Shown here piece by piece: positions 1-8,652 of a stretch of 64,000 nucleotides of DNA. The translations under genes and the position numbers were made by a program. Positions within the stretch are counted from its first letter, which is position 1, and each line of letters opens with the position of its first letter. This DNA comes from Prevotella sp. (GTDB lineage Bacteria; Bacteroidota; Bacteroidia; Bacteroidales; Bacteroidaceae). The stretch is from assembly GCA_017617615.1 (NCBI GenBank), contig JAFZVV010000012.1:23191-87190 (forward strand), read 5' to 3'. Under the pieces are notes generated by a model. That model was not told the origin of the DNA and searched no databases. It was given only the letters and a program-made list of their open reading frames with translations.

Positions 1-106
1 GGGATTCTTGTCTTGGCGGGTTCATGGTTTATATTTTGGGGCCTTAGGGGCGTTAGGGCCCATAGAGTCGTTGGTGAAACCTTTGGGACTTATAGGGTGT
101 AGGTGG

Positions 107-2092
107 TTACCGGGTAAGGATGATGCCACCCATAGGCTGGATGGTGACCTTCGCGCGCCCTTTCTTGTCGACTTTCAGTTGTCGTAACTCAGCCTCGGGG
201 ATGGCGTTGGGTGTCTTCGCTGCCTGACGGTCGGTGTAGTAGCGCACGGTAGTGCCGGCGAACATCGGCAGGTCGAGGGTGAGGGTGAGCGGCTGGTCGG
301 TGCCGTTGAGTCCCGCCACATACCAGTCGTTGCCATGGCGTCGTGCCAGCACGGCATAGCGTGTGGGGAATCCGTCGACGAACCGTGTCTCGTCCCATGT
401 CGTGGGCAGCGCCCGCAGGAAGTCGAGTTCAAACTGTGGCAATTCACCGAGGTTATTGGGCGTCATCGCCACACAGTTCACTGCTGTCTGCAGCACGATG
501 CCCGTAGCCATCTCGAAGGTGTCGGACGAGCGACGGTAGTTGCCGCTGTTGTTGTCGCGTCCCATGCGGCGGTTCATCACCACGCCTCCCCAGTCGAGCG
601 TTCCCAGCGCATTGCGCGAGAAGGGGTGCATGGTGAGTTCGAAGCCTTCCATATCGCAGTGGCGCTGCGAGAACATCAGGTTCTCGGAAGCCAGTGCCGC
701 CTCGCTCGCCACGTAATTGGGGTACATCCGCTCCCATCCACGTGGGATGGTGCATCCGTGGAATACCACCTGCAGGCCGTAGCGGTTGGCGTCGCTGAGG
801 ATATCTTCATAGAGCCGCATCGTCTCCTGTTTGTCGCTGCCGAAGAAGTCGACCTTGATGCCTGCCGCACCGATGCTCTTGAGCCACCGCATCTCACGTT
901 CACGGGCGTAGGATGTCGACATGCAATCGCGTGGTGTCTGTGGGGCATCGTTCCAGTAGCCATTTGAGTTGTACCAGAGCATGAGGCGCACACCCTTCGA
1001 CTGGGCGTAGCGCGAGAGTTCTGCCATGCGTTCACGACCGATGTTCTGGTCCCACCAGTTGTCGACGAGACAGTATTCGAATCCCATGGCCGAGGCGAGG
1101 TCGATGAACTGCACCTGGTCGTCGTAGTTGATGGAGTTGTCCTGCCACACGAGCCAGCTCCAGGTGTAACGTCCTGGCTTGAAGGGCTGGATGGCGTCGT
1201 AGAGCGGGTCGACGACATCGTACATCACCGTGGTCTCGACGATGGGTTTCAGCGTTCGGCCGATAGTGATGGTGCGCCAGGGCGTAGAGCCAGGGAGCGG
1301 GATGCCCGGTGCGGCAGAGCCGATGCCATTAAACTCCCCTTGTTCGGGGAAAGCAATGGTGTAGCCCTTAGCGGGGTCGTAGTCGCTCAGGCGCGAACCG
1401 CAGTAGCCGCTCGACACGCCTGTCTCTCCCACGAGCGCCCATCCGCTGTCACCCAACCTGAAGAGGCAGGGGAAGGTGTAGCCCAGACCGAACTGTGAGC
1501 GCTCCGTCATCGGCCTGTCGGCCTTATAGTCTTCCTCGTACGAGGGTTTGGTGCGTTCCCATCCCTGCATCGGTCCTATCTGCGGACAGAGGAAGGTGGT
1601 GGTGCCATCGGGGAAGCGGAATGAGGTGACCTCGCGTTCCACGACGGCGCACTTCGGGTTGTCGTTCTTGCCACGGAAGAGGGAGTAGCGGAATGCCACG
1701 TCGTTGTTGGAGACGAGGAAAGTGACCATCAGCCTACCGGCCCTGCCTTCAAACGTCACGTCCATCTTATTCGCCTCATAGTGTATCTGCGAAGCCTTGG
1801 CCTGAGCCATCGTGTAGTCTTTCGTCACCTTGTCGAACTTGGCGTCTACCCAGTCCATTTTTTCGGAGAAGTCACCGATGTTGGCAACGAGTCCCAGTTG
1901 TGACTCAAGGATTACGGGTTGCCCGTCGTAGGTTACGGTATATATGATCTTTCCGTCTTTTTTGATGACGTCAACGGAAATCCGCTTGTCGGGAGACGCC
2001 ACCGAACCGCCGGCTGCCAACGCAGCCTGGGCCATGACATGCCCTACACCAGCCAACAGCAACAGGGCGATCCATATTATTTTTCCCTTCAT
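107..2092 (-). CDS. GH97 family glycoside hydrolase, secreted (retaining, alpha-galactosidase-type?)
   Basis: A 661-residue secreted enzyme with a signal peptide ending near VMAQA at about residue 22. The N-terminal beta-sandwich, a central (beta/alpha)8 barrel with a WSWLVWQDN start, and a C-terminal sandwich follow the GH97 plan. The barrel contains GIKVDFF with the Asp at residue 415. From memory, retaining GH97 alpha-galactosidases carry their nucleophile in this setting, whereas SusB-type inverting alpha-glucosidases use glutamates. Retaining activity on alpha-galactosides is therefore inferred, and the substrate stays open. A -7 box lies about 25 bases upstream of the ATG. The gene stands alone, with no SusC/SusD partner in the window. 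Confidence 0.88.
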   Translation of the reverse strand: MKGKIIWIALLLLAGVGHVMAQAALAAGGSVASPDKRISVDVIKKDGKIIYTVTYDGQPVILESQLGLVANIGDFSEKMDWVDAKFDKVTKDYTMAQAKASQIHYEANKMDVTFEGRAGRLMVTFLVSNNDVAFRYSLFRGKNDNPKCAVVEREVTSFRFPDGTTTFLCPQIGPMQGWERTKPSYEEDYKADRPMTERSQFGLGYTFPCLFRLGDSGWALVGETGVSSGYCGSRLSDYDPAKGYTIAFPEQGEFNGIGSAAPGIPLPGSTPWRTITIGRTLKPIVETTVMYDVVDPLYDAIQPFKPGRYTWSWLVWQDNSINYDDQVQFIDLASAMGFEYCLVDNWWDQNIGRERMAELSRYAQSKGVRLMLWYNSNGYWNDAPQTPRDCMSTSYAREREMRWLKSIGAAGIKVDFFGSDKQETMRLYEDILSDANRYGLQVVFHGCTIPRGWERMYPNYVASEAALASENLMFSQRHCDMEGFELTMHPFSRNALGTLDWGGVVMNRRMGRDNNSGNYRRSSDTFEMATGIVLQTAVNCVAMTPNNLGELPQFELDFLRALPTTWDETRFVDGFPTRYAVLARRHGNDWYVAGLNGTDQPLTLTLDLPMFAGTTVRYYTDRQAAKTPNAIPEAELRQLKVDKKGRAKVTIQPMGGIILTR

Positions 2093-2117
2093 TCTCTATC
2101 GTTTTTGTTTTCGACTG

Positions 2118-2125
2118 CAAATATA
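2118..2125 (-). promoter_or_regulatory. Promoter of the GH97 gene (TATATTTG)
   Basis: On the minus strand TATATTTG matches the Bacteroidetes -7 consensus TAnnTTTG. It is preceded by CTCGGCTTTCAC and an upstream TTTTG. The predicted leader is only about 20 bases. A second promoter-like copy lies 86 bases upstream, at 2204-2211, inside an inverted repeat. Confidence 0.6.
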
Positions 2126-2186
2126 GTGAAAGCCGAGAGGAACACAAAATAAAACGAAGTTTAATTTTTGTGCCCGAGGCGCATCC

Positions 2187-2270
2187 TATATTCGGCCGAA
2201 GGCCAAATTAGTGAAAGCCGAGCGTAGCGCAAAATAAATCCCATTTATTTTCGATACCGAAGCGCATCCA
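2187..2270 (-). repeat. Upstream unit of the double-promoter repeat
   Basis: Read on the minus strand: TTTTGC, CTCGGCTTTCAC, CTAATTTG, then the other arm of an inverted repeat (CTATATTCGGCC with loop GAA against GGCCAAATTAG, 2187-2211), then GGATGCGCCTCGG. The same order of motifs occurs before hflX (14425-14520) and before the DUF2723 gene (45889-46049). Confidence 0.5.
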
Positions 2271-2474
2271 TAGAAGGTTTGAGATTTATGCTTCGCCCAA
2301 TTTTCAATCTTCAATCTTCAATTTTCAATCGGGCGCAGCCCGTTTTAATTTCCAATATTCCTTTTATACAATAAACAAGGGATTTCATACAAGTCCATAT
2401 GATTAATTTGGTTTCGACAGCAATGATATACTATATTTGCATCAGTAAAAAACTATGAGAAAAATTTAAATCAA
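2271..2474. other. AT-rich intergenic segment with ATTGAA-type repeat and promoter for 2475
   Basis: Around 2303-2330 are tandem TTCAATCTTCAATTTTCAAT-like words, a low-complexity repeat also present at 32855, 42783 and 63853. A plus-strand -7 box TATATTTG at 2432-2439 has TTTG at 2407-2410, a 21-base spacer. It probably drives the gene at 2475. Confidence 0.5.
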
Positions 2475-3116
2475 ATGAGAATTCTGAAAAAAACACTAAG
2501 GTATTTAACATTCCTATTCTTAACCGGAATAATTATCTCGCGTTGTTACGTTCATGATTGTCCAAATATGAATGAATATATAGCTAATGATAATAAATTT
2601 ACTGCAGAGCATTTATCTGATAGCACTTTTATTGTTAATGATTATTCTATTTATGTGGATTTTTCATTACCATCATGTCAGGATAGGTTATGGCTTATCA
2701 GTGGTTTTCGTGAAGATTATTTATTATATTCCGGAGTAGTGCTTCATGGTAAAGGAAGAAACAGTACGGCAGCGAAACCAGAATTTTCAAATGAGATAGG
2801 AAGTGAATGCTCATCATTAGGCGTTTATCGAACTGATGGATTTACTACCATGAGTAACGGAATAGAAGCAATTAAACTTATTGGATTAAGCGAATCAAAT
2901 AGTAATGCTGAACAGAGAGGAATATTTATTCATCCGTGTGTATTAGCGACATTACTTCCTTTTAATCTTAAGAATGTAAATTTTCCTTTAACAAAGGCTT
3001 GTGAAGGATGTTTTGCTGTTAGTTATCCAACTTATTATAAAATTAAAAAATATGTAAAAGAATATCCGAAAACCACTTTACTATTTGCGTATTATGGGAA
3101 AACACTAAAACCATAG
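2475..3116 (+). CDS. Hypothetical secreted or membrane-anchored protein, AT-rich
   Basis: A 213-residue protein not recognised as any family. It has a basic N-terminus followed by a hydrophobic segment (residues 9-24, LRYLTFLFLTGIIIS) and a Cys at 24 that could be a lipid-attachment site, though the lipobox is poor. The remainder is soluble-looking, with Ser/Asn/Tyr-rich stretches. The coding sequence is far more AT-rich than most of the window, which suggests recent acquisition. It has its own promoter at 2407-2439. The next gene begins 13 bases after the stop. Confidence 0.6.
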   Translation: MRILKKTLRYLTFLFLTGIIISRCYVHDCPNMNEYIANDNKFTAEHLSDSTFIVNDYSIYVDFSLPSCQDRLWLISGFREDYLLYSGVVLHGKGRNSTAAKPEFSNEIGSECSSLGVYRTDGFTTMSNGIEAIKLIGLSESNSNAEQRGIFIHPCVLATLLPFNLKNVNFPLTKACEGCFAVSYPTYYKIKKYVKEYPKTTLLFAYYGKTLKP

Positions 3117-3128
3117 AATAGCTCAAAT

Positions 3129-3379
3129 ATGAAAAAGAAGAAAACGTATTCTGAATTGTACTGTTAGTCGTGTCATTTCCCGGCTTCATGTACTGCCATG
3201 AATTGATACACCATAATAAGACGCTGTTCGGCATCGAATTATGCGGAATTAGCAAGGTGTACGCTTACAATCTAATCGGTCGGAAAGACCGAATCTATCA
3301 GCGAGACATCAGTCTCGACCAAGAGGTGGTGGCTCCAATCGATATTTATAACTCCAAACAAATACACAATATCCGATGA
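3129..3379 (+). pseudogene. Small gene apparently broken by a one-base frameshift
   Basis: An ATG at 3129 opens MKKKKTYSELYC and then meets TAG at 3165. In another frame, from about 3155, a hydrophobic run (IVLLVVSFPGF) continues for about 75 codons to the stop at 3377-3379. Joined by a one-base shift near 3153-3160, the two halves give a basic start, a hydrophobic segment and a soluble tail, a normal small exported or anchored protein. The alternative is a 69-residue protein from the GTG at 3170. The stop overlaps the ATG of the next gene (3376), so coupled translation is likely. Confidence 0.45.
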
Positions 3380-4203
3380 ATGTACTTATAGTGTTGAATT
3401 TCACGACAGCGGTTGCCGCTTTTCTCACGTTGGTCTGGAAGCGTCATCCCATCATGGCGCTTGTTGCGTTGTTTTGTTCCCTTTTGTATGGATATGGATT
3501 ATGGCATGTGGGGTTCAACTTTAAAGAACCACTCGCAAAAATGCTCTTGAAAGAAGAGGGATATGGGCAGGAGGTGGCATACCTCGCATCTATGGGAGGC
3601 TGGACGGCACTGATGCTGTCCAACGTGTGCATGATCCTATTCCCATGGCTGAGGCGATGGGCGGTAGTGTTATGGGGTATGATGGTTCTTACCGTGGGGC
3701 TTGTCATGGGTATGGTGTCACCACTCAATATCGTCGAAGGGCTCTATGCCGTATGTTGTGCCATCATGGCAGAATTCGCTCTTCTATTAGGGAAAACCTA
3801 TCTTGAAACTACCGTGTTGGGTAACATATACCTTCAGTCACTATTCTTGCCCTTGTGTGCCCTTCCGGCCTTTCTTGTAAGTGTTTATGGGGGTCGCTCG
3901 AAGACAGCTGGTCGAATCGGCAAATACCTGCCGCTTACCTTGTCAGCGATGTGGCTGACGCTGAATGTGTGTGTTACGGTAGCTGTGTGGTGGCATTACA
4001 ACAATCTTTCGCTACAAGAGGTATGTAGAAAATGCATAGTCGAACTACAGGAATTGTCGGGACACACATGGTCGGGTTATGTTATGGTCAACATATTGAT
4101 ATTCGTGGTGGCTTTCTTAATCGATCTTCTCATCAGCTGGCTCTTGTATCGTTATGCGAAGAGTCGTTCGAAATGTTTACCTTTTCACCAAAATGGCATA
4201 TAA
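3376..4203 (+). CDS. Hypothetical polytopic membrane protein
   Basis: A 275-residue protein with about seven hydrophobic segments (roughly residues 4-20, 24-45, 70-88, 93-115, 120-138, 152-170, 184-206 and 238-258) and a short basic C-terminus. No family or catalytic motif is recognised. It overlaps the stop of the preceding small gene by four bases (ATGA). GC content lies between the AT-rich gene upstream and the rest of the window. Confidence 0.65.
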   Translation: MNVLIVLNFTTAVAAFLTLVWKRHPIMALVALFCSLLYGYGLWHVGFNFKEPLAKMLLKEEGYGQEVAYLASMGGWTALMLSNVCMILFPWLRRWAVVLWGMMVLTVGLVMGMVSPLNIVEGLYAVCCAIMAEFALLLGKTYLETTVLGNIYLQSLFLPLCALPAFLVSVYGGRSKTAGRIGKYLPLTLSAMWLTLNVCVTVAVWWHYNNLSLQEVCRKCIVELQELSGHTWSGYVMVNILIFVVAFLIDLLISWLLYRYAKSRSKCLPFHQNGI

Positions 4204-4266
4204 TTTAGGACCCCTTAATGATTGGGTGCAGAATAGAGAATGTGAAACCTGAAAACAAAAGATAAA

Positions 4267-4899
4267 ATGAAAAAAGTATGTTTTTCGCTGTCGCTGCTGG
4301 CCATTTTGCTGATAGGCTGTCAAGGCAATAAAACCGAAGAATCAGAGCAACTTCCTGATGACGAGAAATGCAGTTGTCCTCCTACTGTCATGTTACAGCC
4401 ATGCAACGACTTCACACAGGCAGAAGCCAAGGCCCTGATACCGAAAATCCAAAACGTGATTACAGAAAGTGCTGGTATAGAACTTGATTTCGATGTCTTG
4501 CCTACCATACAACTGTCGGACAGTCTACTCAACGATGCCAAGACCCGTTACCGGGCCGACAAAATCATCAGATCCATCAAGGAGAACCATCACGATGTGA
4601 TCATCGTGCTGACCCATCAGGATATCTCCTGCACCCTTAGAGGAAAAGCCGACTGGGGCGTGAATGGGCTGTCGATTATGTCCAACCACTATGTGTGCGT
4701 GGTATCAGACTTCAGGATAAAGAACAAGAAGAGAGACCTCTGGAAAGTGGCAGCACATGAGTTCTTTCATGCTTATTGCAGTCTTCCTCATTGTCCCGAT
4801 GACGACCCCAATTGTCTGATGCAAGATGCGAAAGGACATCCCAACTACACCACCAAGGAACATCTTTGCAAAAACTGCACTGAGAAATGCAAAATCTGA
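4267..4899 (+). CDS. Archaemetzincin-like zinc metallopeptidase lipoprotein
   Basis: A 210-residue lipoprotein with signal and lipobox (LLIGC, Cys18). The C-terminus holds HEFFH (164-168), then Cys171, His175, Cys176, the pair C183-L-M185, and a CKNC pair at 201-204. This resembles the archaemetzincin signature HExxHxxG-x3-C-x4-C-x-M-x17-CxxC, including the CxM methionine and the cysteine cluster. Differences are Cys for Gly after HExxHxx and one extra residue before the presumed third ligand His175. A surface zinc peptidase is inferred. It follows the 275-residue membrane protein by 63 bases. Confidence 0.6.
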   Translation: MKKVCFSLSLLAILLIGCQGNKTEESEQLPDDEKCSCPPTVMLQPCNDFTQAEAKALIPKIQNVITESAGIELDFDVLPTIQLSDSLLNDAKTRYRADKIIRSIKENHHDVIIVLTHQDISCTLRGKADWGVNGLSIMSNHYVCVVSDFRIKNKKRDLWKVAAHEFFHAYCSLPHCPDDDPNCLMQDAKGHPNYTTKEHLCKNCTEKCKI

Positions 4900-4935
4900 A
4901 GGGGCGCATGTGCTTATAATCACTTGAAAATCTTT

Positions 4936-4977
4936 TTGAAAATCTACATGAGCAAACGACAGAGAAACCGGACTCAT
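4936..4977 (+). repeat. Dispersed intergenic repeat, copy 1
   Basis: About 41 bases starting TTGAAAATCTACATGAGCAA and ending CCGGACTCATT. It matches, on the opposite strand, the segment 13166-13206 (TTGAAAATCTTCATGAGCAA ... GGGTTCAT) with few mismatches. It lies just downstream of the archaemetzincin-like gene. Confidence 0.5.
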
Positions 4978-5035
4978 TAAAAAATTGTCTTTATTTTTGT
5001 CCTCATCGTATTTTTTTATACCTTTGTCTGACTCT
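4978..5035 (+). promoter_or_regulatory. Promoter of the CotH-like gene, duplicated at 6802
   Basis: TACCTTTG at about 5019-5026 is a -7 box and TTTTTG about 20 bases upstream is the -33 element. The segment containing TGTCCTCATCGTATTT is repeated almost unchanged before the gene at 6878. The leader is about 95 bases. Confidence 0.55.
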
Positions 5036-5127
5036 ACTTTATCAAGTAGGAAAGTGAAGAGATGAAGTAGAGTCAAAGCACGTAGACAGGGGAAATACCC
5101 AGAAGGAAAAAAGGAATTTTATTTAAT

Positions 5128-6771
5128 ATGATACTTAATAAGTTGATGTTATTGTCGATTTGCCTGGTAGTTCTTTCGTTGGGCGCACATGCCCAGAAGA
5201 ACTTGCCCACAATCGCCATCACCACCTCGGAAGCGCTTAACTCACAAAGAAAAGTGCCGGCTCACATGAAAACAGAGGGCTACGACGGTCCTATCGGCAT
5301 CAAGTTGCGCGGCAACAGTTCGCTGGGGTTCAACCAGAAGAAATACACACTGGAAACACGTGACGCCGATGGAAAGGAACTCGACGTGAGTCTCCTGGGG
5401 ATGCCTGCCCACAGCAAATGGGTGTTGCTTGCGCCTTACAATGACATTTCGATGATGCGCGACCCGATAGCCTTCAAACTCTGGCGCGACATGGGGCATT
5501 GGGGACCGCGCACCGTGATGTGTGAACTGATGGTCGACGGTAAATACCGTGGCATCTATATCCTCACCGAAGCCATCAAGCGGGGCGCAGACCGTGTGAA
5601 CGTCAGCAAACTGAAAAAGACCGATACCTCTGGCCGAGAACTGACGGGTGGCTATCTGCTACGCATCGACACCTCCAGCGATGACGAATTCACCTTCACC
5701 TCGAAAGTGCCCGGCATCGGCGAAGGGAACATGACAAGTGAGGTCATCTGGTCGTGTTTCTATCCGAAGAGGGGCAAGTTGCAACCCGAGCAGATGGCTT
5801 ATATCCAAAACTATGTAGACACGGTGGAGTCGGTGATACAATCAGATGACTTTGCCGACCTGTTGAAGGGGTATGCGCGTTATATCGATGTCACCTCGTT
5901 TGTGGACTATTTCATCCATACCGAACTGAGTCTCAATGCGGATGGCTACAAGCGCAGCGCTTATTTCTACAAGGAGAAACAACGTGAAGACGGCACAGGG
6001 GGCAAACTCTTTGCCGGTCCTGTATGGGACTACAACCTGGCCTATGGCAATGCCAACTTTGCCAACGCCAACAACCCTGAGGCCTGGTGCTTCGAAGGTG
6101 CGAGCAACAATCCCACGCCTGCGATGTGGCAACGGCTGTTGCAAGACCCCAATTTCCGCAAGGCAGTGAAGGTGCGCTATCAGGAACTGCGGAAAAATGT
6201 GCTGAGCAACGAGTCCATCAACGCTTACATCGATAGTCTGGCATCGCTGTTGGCCGAAGCCAAAGACCACCATTTCCAGACTTTTCCGGAACTGCTTGTG
6301 AGCGAAGAGCGCAAACAACAGTTGGCACAGCTTCAGAAGCAGATGGAAGAGATGCGTAATCAGATTACGCAAGAAGGTTTTCAAGGAGGCGGGGGATTCC
6401 CACCCATGGGCGGTTTTCCACCTATGGGCGGTTTTCCACAAGGCGGCCCTCCCCCAATGGGCGGCGGGTTCCCGATGGGCGGATTCCCACAAATGGGAGA
6501 GGGTACGCAGGGTGGATTCCCATTTGGTGGTGGTTTCCCGATGGGAGGTCCCGGAATGGATGGCGGAGCGTTTGCGATGGATGCCGCAGGGATGTTTTCC
6601 GCCTATCGTGTAAGCAGTTACGAAGAGGAAATAGAGATACTGAAACAGTGGCTCGCTGACCGTCTGGCCTTTCTCGACCGTCACATTGACCGTTTCGACA
6701 GCGACTGGCAGCCGAGAATCCAACCTCTCGTTGAAAAGAAGATGCGTTTCCCCTTTGGCGGTTTTCCCTGA
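5128..6771 (+). CDS. CotH kinase-like secreted protein with Gly-Phe-Pro-Met repeats
   Basis: A 547-residue secreted protein with signal peptide (about 1-22, ending AHAQ). Residues about 25-400 match the CotH family: IGIKLRGNSS, the N-lobe SKWVLLAPYNDISMMRDPIA, GKYRGIYILTEAIKRGADRVN, and GPVWDYNLAYGN. CotH proteins are atypical kinases that phosphorylate secreted proteins, and the bacterial substrates are mostly unknown. Residues about 425-500 are a low-complexity tract of GGFPPMGG-type repeats, followed by a short helical C-terminus ending FPFGGFP. The repeat tract probably arose by slippage and may be surface-exposed. Confidence 0.8.
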   Translation: MILNKLMLLSICLVVLSLGAHAQKNLPTIAITTSEALNSQRKVPAHMKTEGYDGPIGIKLRGNSSLGFNQKKYTLETRDADGKELDVSLLGMPAHSKWVLLAPYNDISMMRDPIAFKLWRDMGHWGPRTVMCELMVDGKYRGIYILTEAIKRGADRVNVSKLKKTDTSGRELTGGYLLRIDTSSDDEFTFTSKVPGIGEGNMTSEVIWSCFYPKRGKLQPEQMAYIQNYVDTVESVIQSDDFADLLKGYARYIDVTSFVDYFIHTELSLNADGYKRSAYFYKEKQREDGTGGKLFAGPVWDYNLAYGNANFANANNPEAWCFEGASNNPTPAMWQRLLQDPNFRKAVKVRYQELRKNVLSNESINAYIDSLASLLAEAKDHHFQTFPELLVSEERKQQLAQLQKQMEEMRNQITQEGFQGGGGFPPMGGFPPMGGFPQGGPPPMGGGFPMGGFPQMGEGTQGGFPFGGGFPMGGPGMDGGAFAMDAAGMFSAYRVSSYEEEIEILKQWLADRLAFLDRHIDRFDSDWQPRIQPLVEKKMRFPFGGFP

Positions 6772-6801
6772 ATCAGCGAAAAGCGTTCCCTTAGCACATC
6801 A

Positions 6802-6860
6802 CAAAAAGTCGTCTTTCTTTCTGTCCTCATCGTATTTATTTAATATATTTGTCAAACTCA
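6802..6860 (+). promoter_or_regulatory. Promoter of the gene at 6878, duplicate of 4978-5035
   Basis: TATATTTG at 6844-6851 is the -7 box. The preceding segment shares CTGTCCTCATCGTATTT and its flanks with the promoter at 4978-5035, so the two genes may be co-regulated. Confidence 0.5.
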
Positions 6861-6877
6861 ACCCAATCATTGAGATT

Positions 6878-7138
6878 ATGGAAAACAAACGGTCTCTTAT
6901 AGAAAAACTGATTGTTGTCATTGCGTGGATGGTACTCATCGGTGGCATCATGTTTGGCACTTTGGTCAGCAAAGGCATTTGGGAATCACAAATGGACATG
7001 GCATTCCCCCAGGCGGTGGCAACATTCGTGGGGAGCATCGGTGGAAGTGTAGTGGCTTGGGCCATTCTGATTCAAATCGTCAAGATGTCGGACAGACTGC
7101 GCAGAATAGAAGAAAAACTCCAAAAGGATAATGCTTAA
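6878..7138 (+). CDS. Small two-helix inner-membrane protein
   Basis: An 86-residue protein with two hydrophobic segments (about 9-30 and 45-68) separated by a short loop and ending in a charged coiled tail (MSDRLRRIEEKLQKDN). The ATG at 6878 is chosen because the promoter box at 6844-6851 lies just upstream. The open frame reaches back to 6686, but that part runs inside the CotH gene. No family was recognised. The stop overlaps the next start (TAATG), indicating translational coupling with the secreted protein at 7138. Confidence 0.65.
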   Translation: MENKRSLIEKLIVVIAWMVLIGGIMFGTLVSKGIWESQMDMAFPQAVATFVGSIGGSVVAWAILIQIVKMSDRLRRIEEKLQKDNA

Positions 7139-7674
7139 TGAAACATTTCCTTTCTTTCATTATGGCACTGTTGGTGGCAGCAAACCTGAGCGCACAAACA
7201 GAGCATGTGCTATTCCTTGGCATACCGCTCGACGGCACCATCCAAAAGTTCCAAGAGGAACTGGAGGCCAGGGGCTGCAGCCACGACAAGGAGAGCAGTG
7301 CCCTGCTGCCCAAAGGCATGCAAGCCTTCAAGGGGTCGTATGCCGGCCACGATGCCCTGCTGTTCATCTTCCACGACGAAACGACAGATGTGGTTTACCA
7401 AGCGAAGGCCGTCATCACCTGCCAAGGAGAGAAGAACAGCGAGGCTGTATTCAATGAAATCAACGAGCTGTTACAGGCAGAGCATGGTACGTTCCTTTCA
7501 ACCAAGAGCATACAATACGGCCATGAGTCGTACGGCTACACCATCTTGTCTGCACAACGGGTAGTGATAGGTGATATCGGGCTCTTCGTGACAAAAGACG
7601 AGCGCACCCCCAACGGGTTCCTGGTACAGGTGCAATATACGGATACCATCAACATGCGATTGCATGAAAAATGA
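7138..7674 (+). CDS. Hypothetical secreted protein
   Basis: A 178-residue protein with a clear signal peptide (MKHFLSFIMALLVAANLSAQ). The mature part has a short mixed alpha/beta pattern starting VLFLGIPLDGTIQKFQEELEARG, reminiscent of small Bacteroidales periplasmic proteins of unknown role. It shares one base with the stop of the upstream two-helix membrane gene, so the two are probably an operon under the promoter at 6844. Confidence 0.65.
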   Translation: MKHFLSFIMALLVAANLSAQTEHVLFLGIPLDGTIQKFQEELEARGCSHDKESSALLPKGMQAFKGSYAGHDALLFIFHDETTDVVYQAKAVITCQGEKNSEAVFNEINELLQAEHGTFLSTKSIQYGHESYGYTILSAQRVVIGDIGLFVTKDERTPNGFLVQVQYTDTINMRLHEK

Positions 7675-7794
7675 AAAATTGGTAAATCTTTCAATTCTGC
7701 CATCTGCAGCACTACATTTAATTGGAAATTCCTTTAAAGACAATATATAACAAGAACGGAAGGGACTGCAAAGCGGAGGTGCGACAAAAGCAAC

Positions 7795-7831
7795 AAAAAA
7801 ACTGCGGTGCATCGAAGTGATGTCACCGCAG
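7795..7831 (-). terminator. Terminator of nagB (possibly bidirectional)
   Basis: CTGCGGTG (7802-7809) pairs with CACCGCAG (7824-7831) around a 14-base loop. On the minus strand the stem is followed by seven T residues. It sits between two convergent genes. Confidence 0.7.
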
Positions 7832-7857
7832 CTATTATATAATAAGGTTTTATTTTC

Positions 7858-8652
7858 TTAGATAAGGTTGTCTTTCTCGATATCCTTGAAATACTTGTAG
7901 GTGCCTACCTTCAGTTCGTCGGTAGCAGGTTCGTCGCACACGATGATGCCGTGGGGGTGCATCTGCAATGCGCTGATGGTCCACATGTGGTTGACGCTGC
8001 CTTCCACTGCTGCCTGCAAGGCACGTGCCTTGTGGTGGCCATTGACGAGAATCATCACCTCACGGGCATCCATCACGGTACCCACGCCCACGGTGAGCGC
8101 CAGCTTCGGCACCTTGTTGATGTCGTTGTCGAAGAAACGAGAGTTGGCGATGATGGTATCGGTGGTGAGGGTCTTTACGCGTGTGCGTGAGGAGAGCGAG
8201 GAGCCCGGCTCGTTGAATGCGATATGTCCGTCGGGACCGATGCCGCCAAGGAACAGGTCGATGCCACCGGCCTCAGCAATCATCTCCTCATAGTGGGCGC
8301 ACTCTGCTGCCAGGTCTTTGGCGTTGCCGTTGAGGATATGGATATTCTCTTTCGGGCAGTCGATATGGTTGAAGAGGTTGCGAGCCATAAAGGAGTGGTA
8401 GCTTTCGGGATGGTCCTCGGGCAGGTTCACATACTCGTCCATGTTGAAAGTGAGAACGTTCTTGAACGACACCCTACCCTCTTTGTTGGCTTTCACCAAT
8501 TCGGCATACATTCCCTCGGGTGACGAGCCAGTAGGCAGTCCGAGCACGAAGGGTTTCTCTGCTGTGGGCTGTGCCTCGTTGATACGTTTGATGACGTGTT
8601 CGGCAGCCCATTTCGACATTTTCTGATAGTCGCTTTCGATAATTAGTCTCAT
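7858..8652 (-). CDS. nagB: Glucosamine-6-phosphate deaminase
   Basis: A 264-residue NagB of normal length that converts glucosamine-6-phosphate to fructose-6-phosphate and ammonia in the cytoplasm. Visible family motifs are [20 protein letters not shown] (catalytic Asp), [23 protein letters not shown] (active-site His), and SRTRVKTLT. The gene is monocistronic: a -7 box lies at 8687-8694 and a strong terminator follows the stop. Its role fits catabolism of N-acetylglucosamine released by enzymes such as the GH20 at 50231. Confidence 0.95.
   Translation of the reverse strand: MRLIIESDYQKMSKWAAEHVIKRINEAQPTAEKPFVLGLPTGSSPEGMYAELVKANKEGRVSFKNVLTFNMDEYVNLPEDHPESYHSFMARNLFNHIDCPKENIHILNGNAKDLAAECAHYEEMIAEAGGIDLFLGGIGPDGHIAFNEPGSSLSSRTRVKTLTTDTIIANSRFFDNDINKVPKLALTVGVGTVMDAREVMILVNGHHKARALQAAVEGSVNHMWTISALQMHPHGIIVCDEPATDELKVGTYKYFKDIEKDNLI

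Noticed and set aside
5842..6723. 293-codon minus-strand frame
   Set aside because: It is antisense to the CotH-like gene and has no family motif or promoter.
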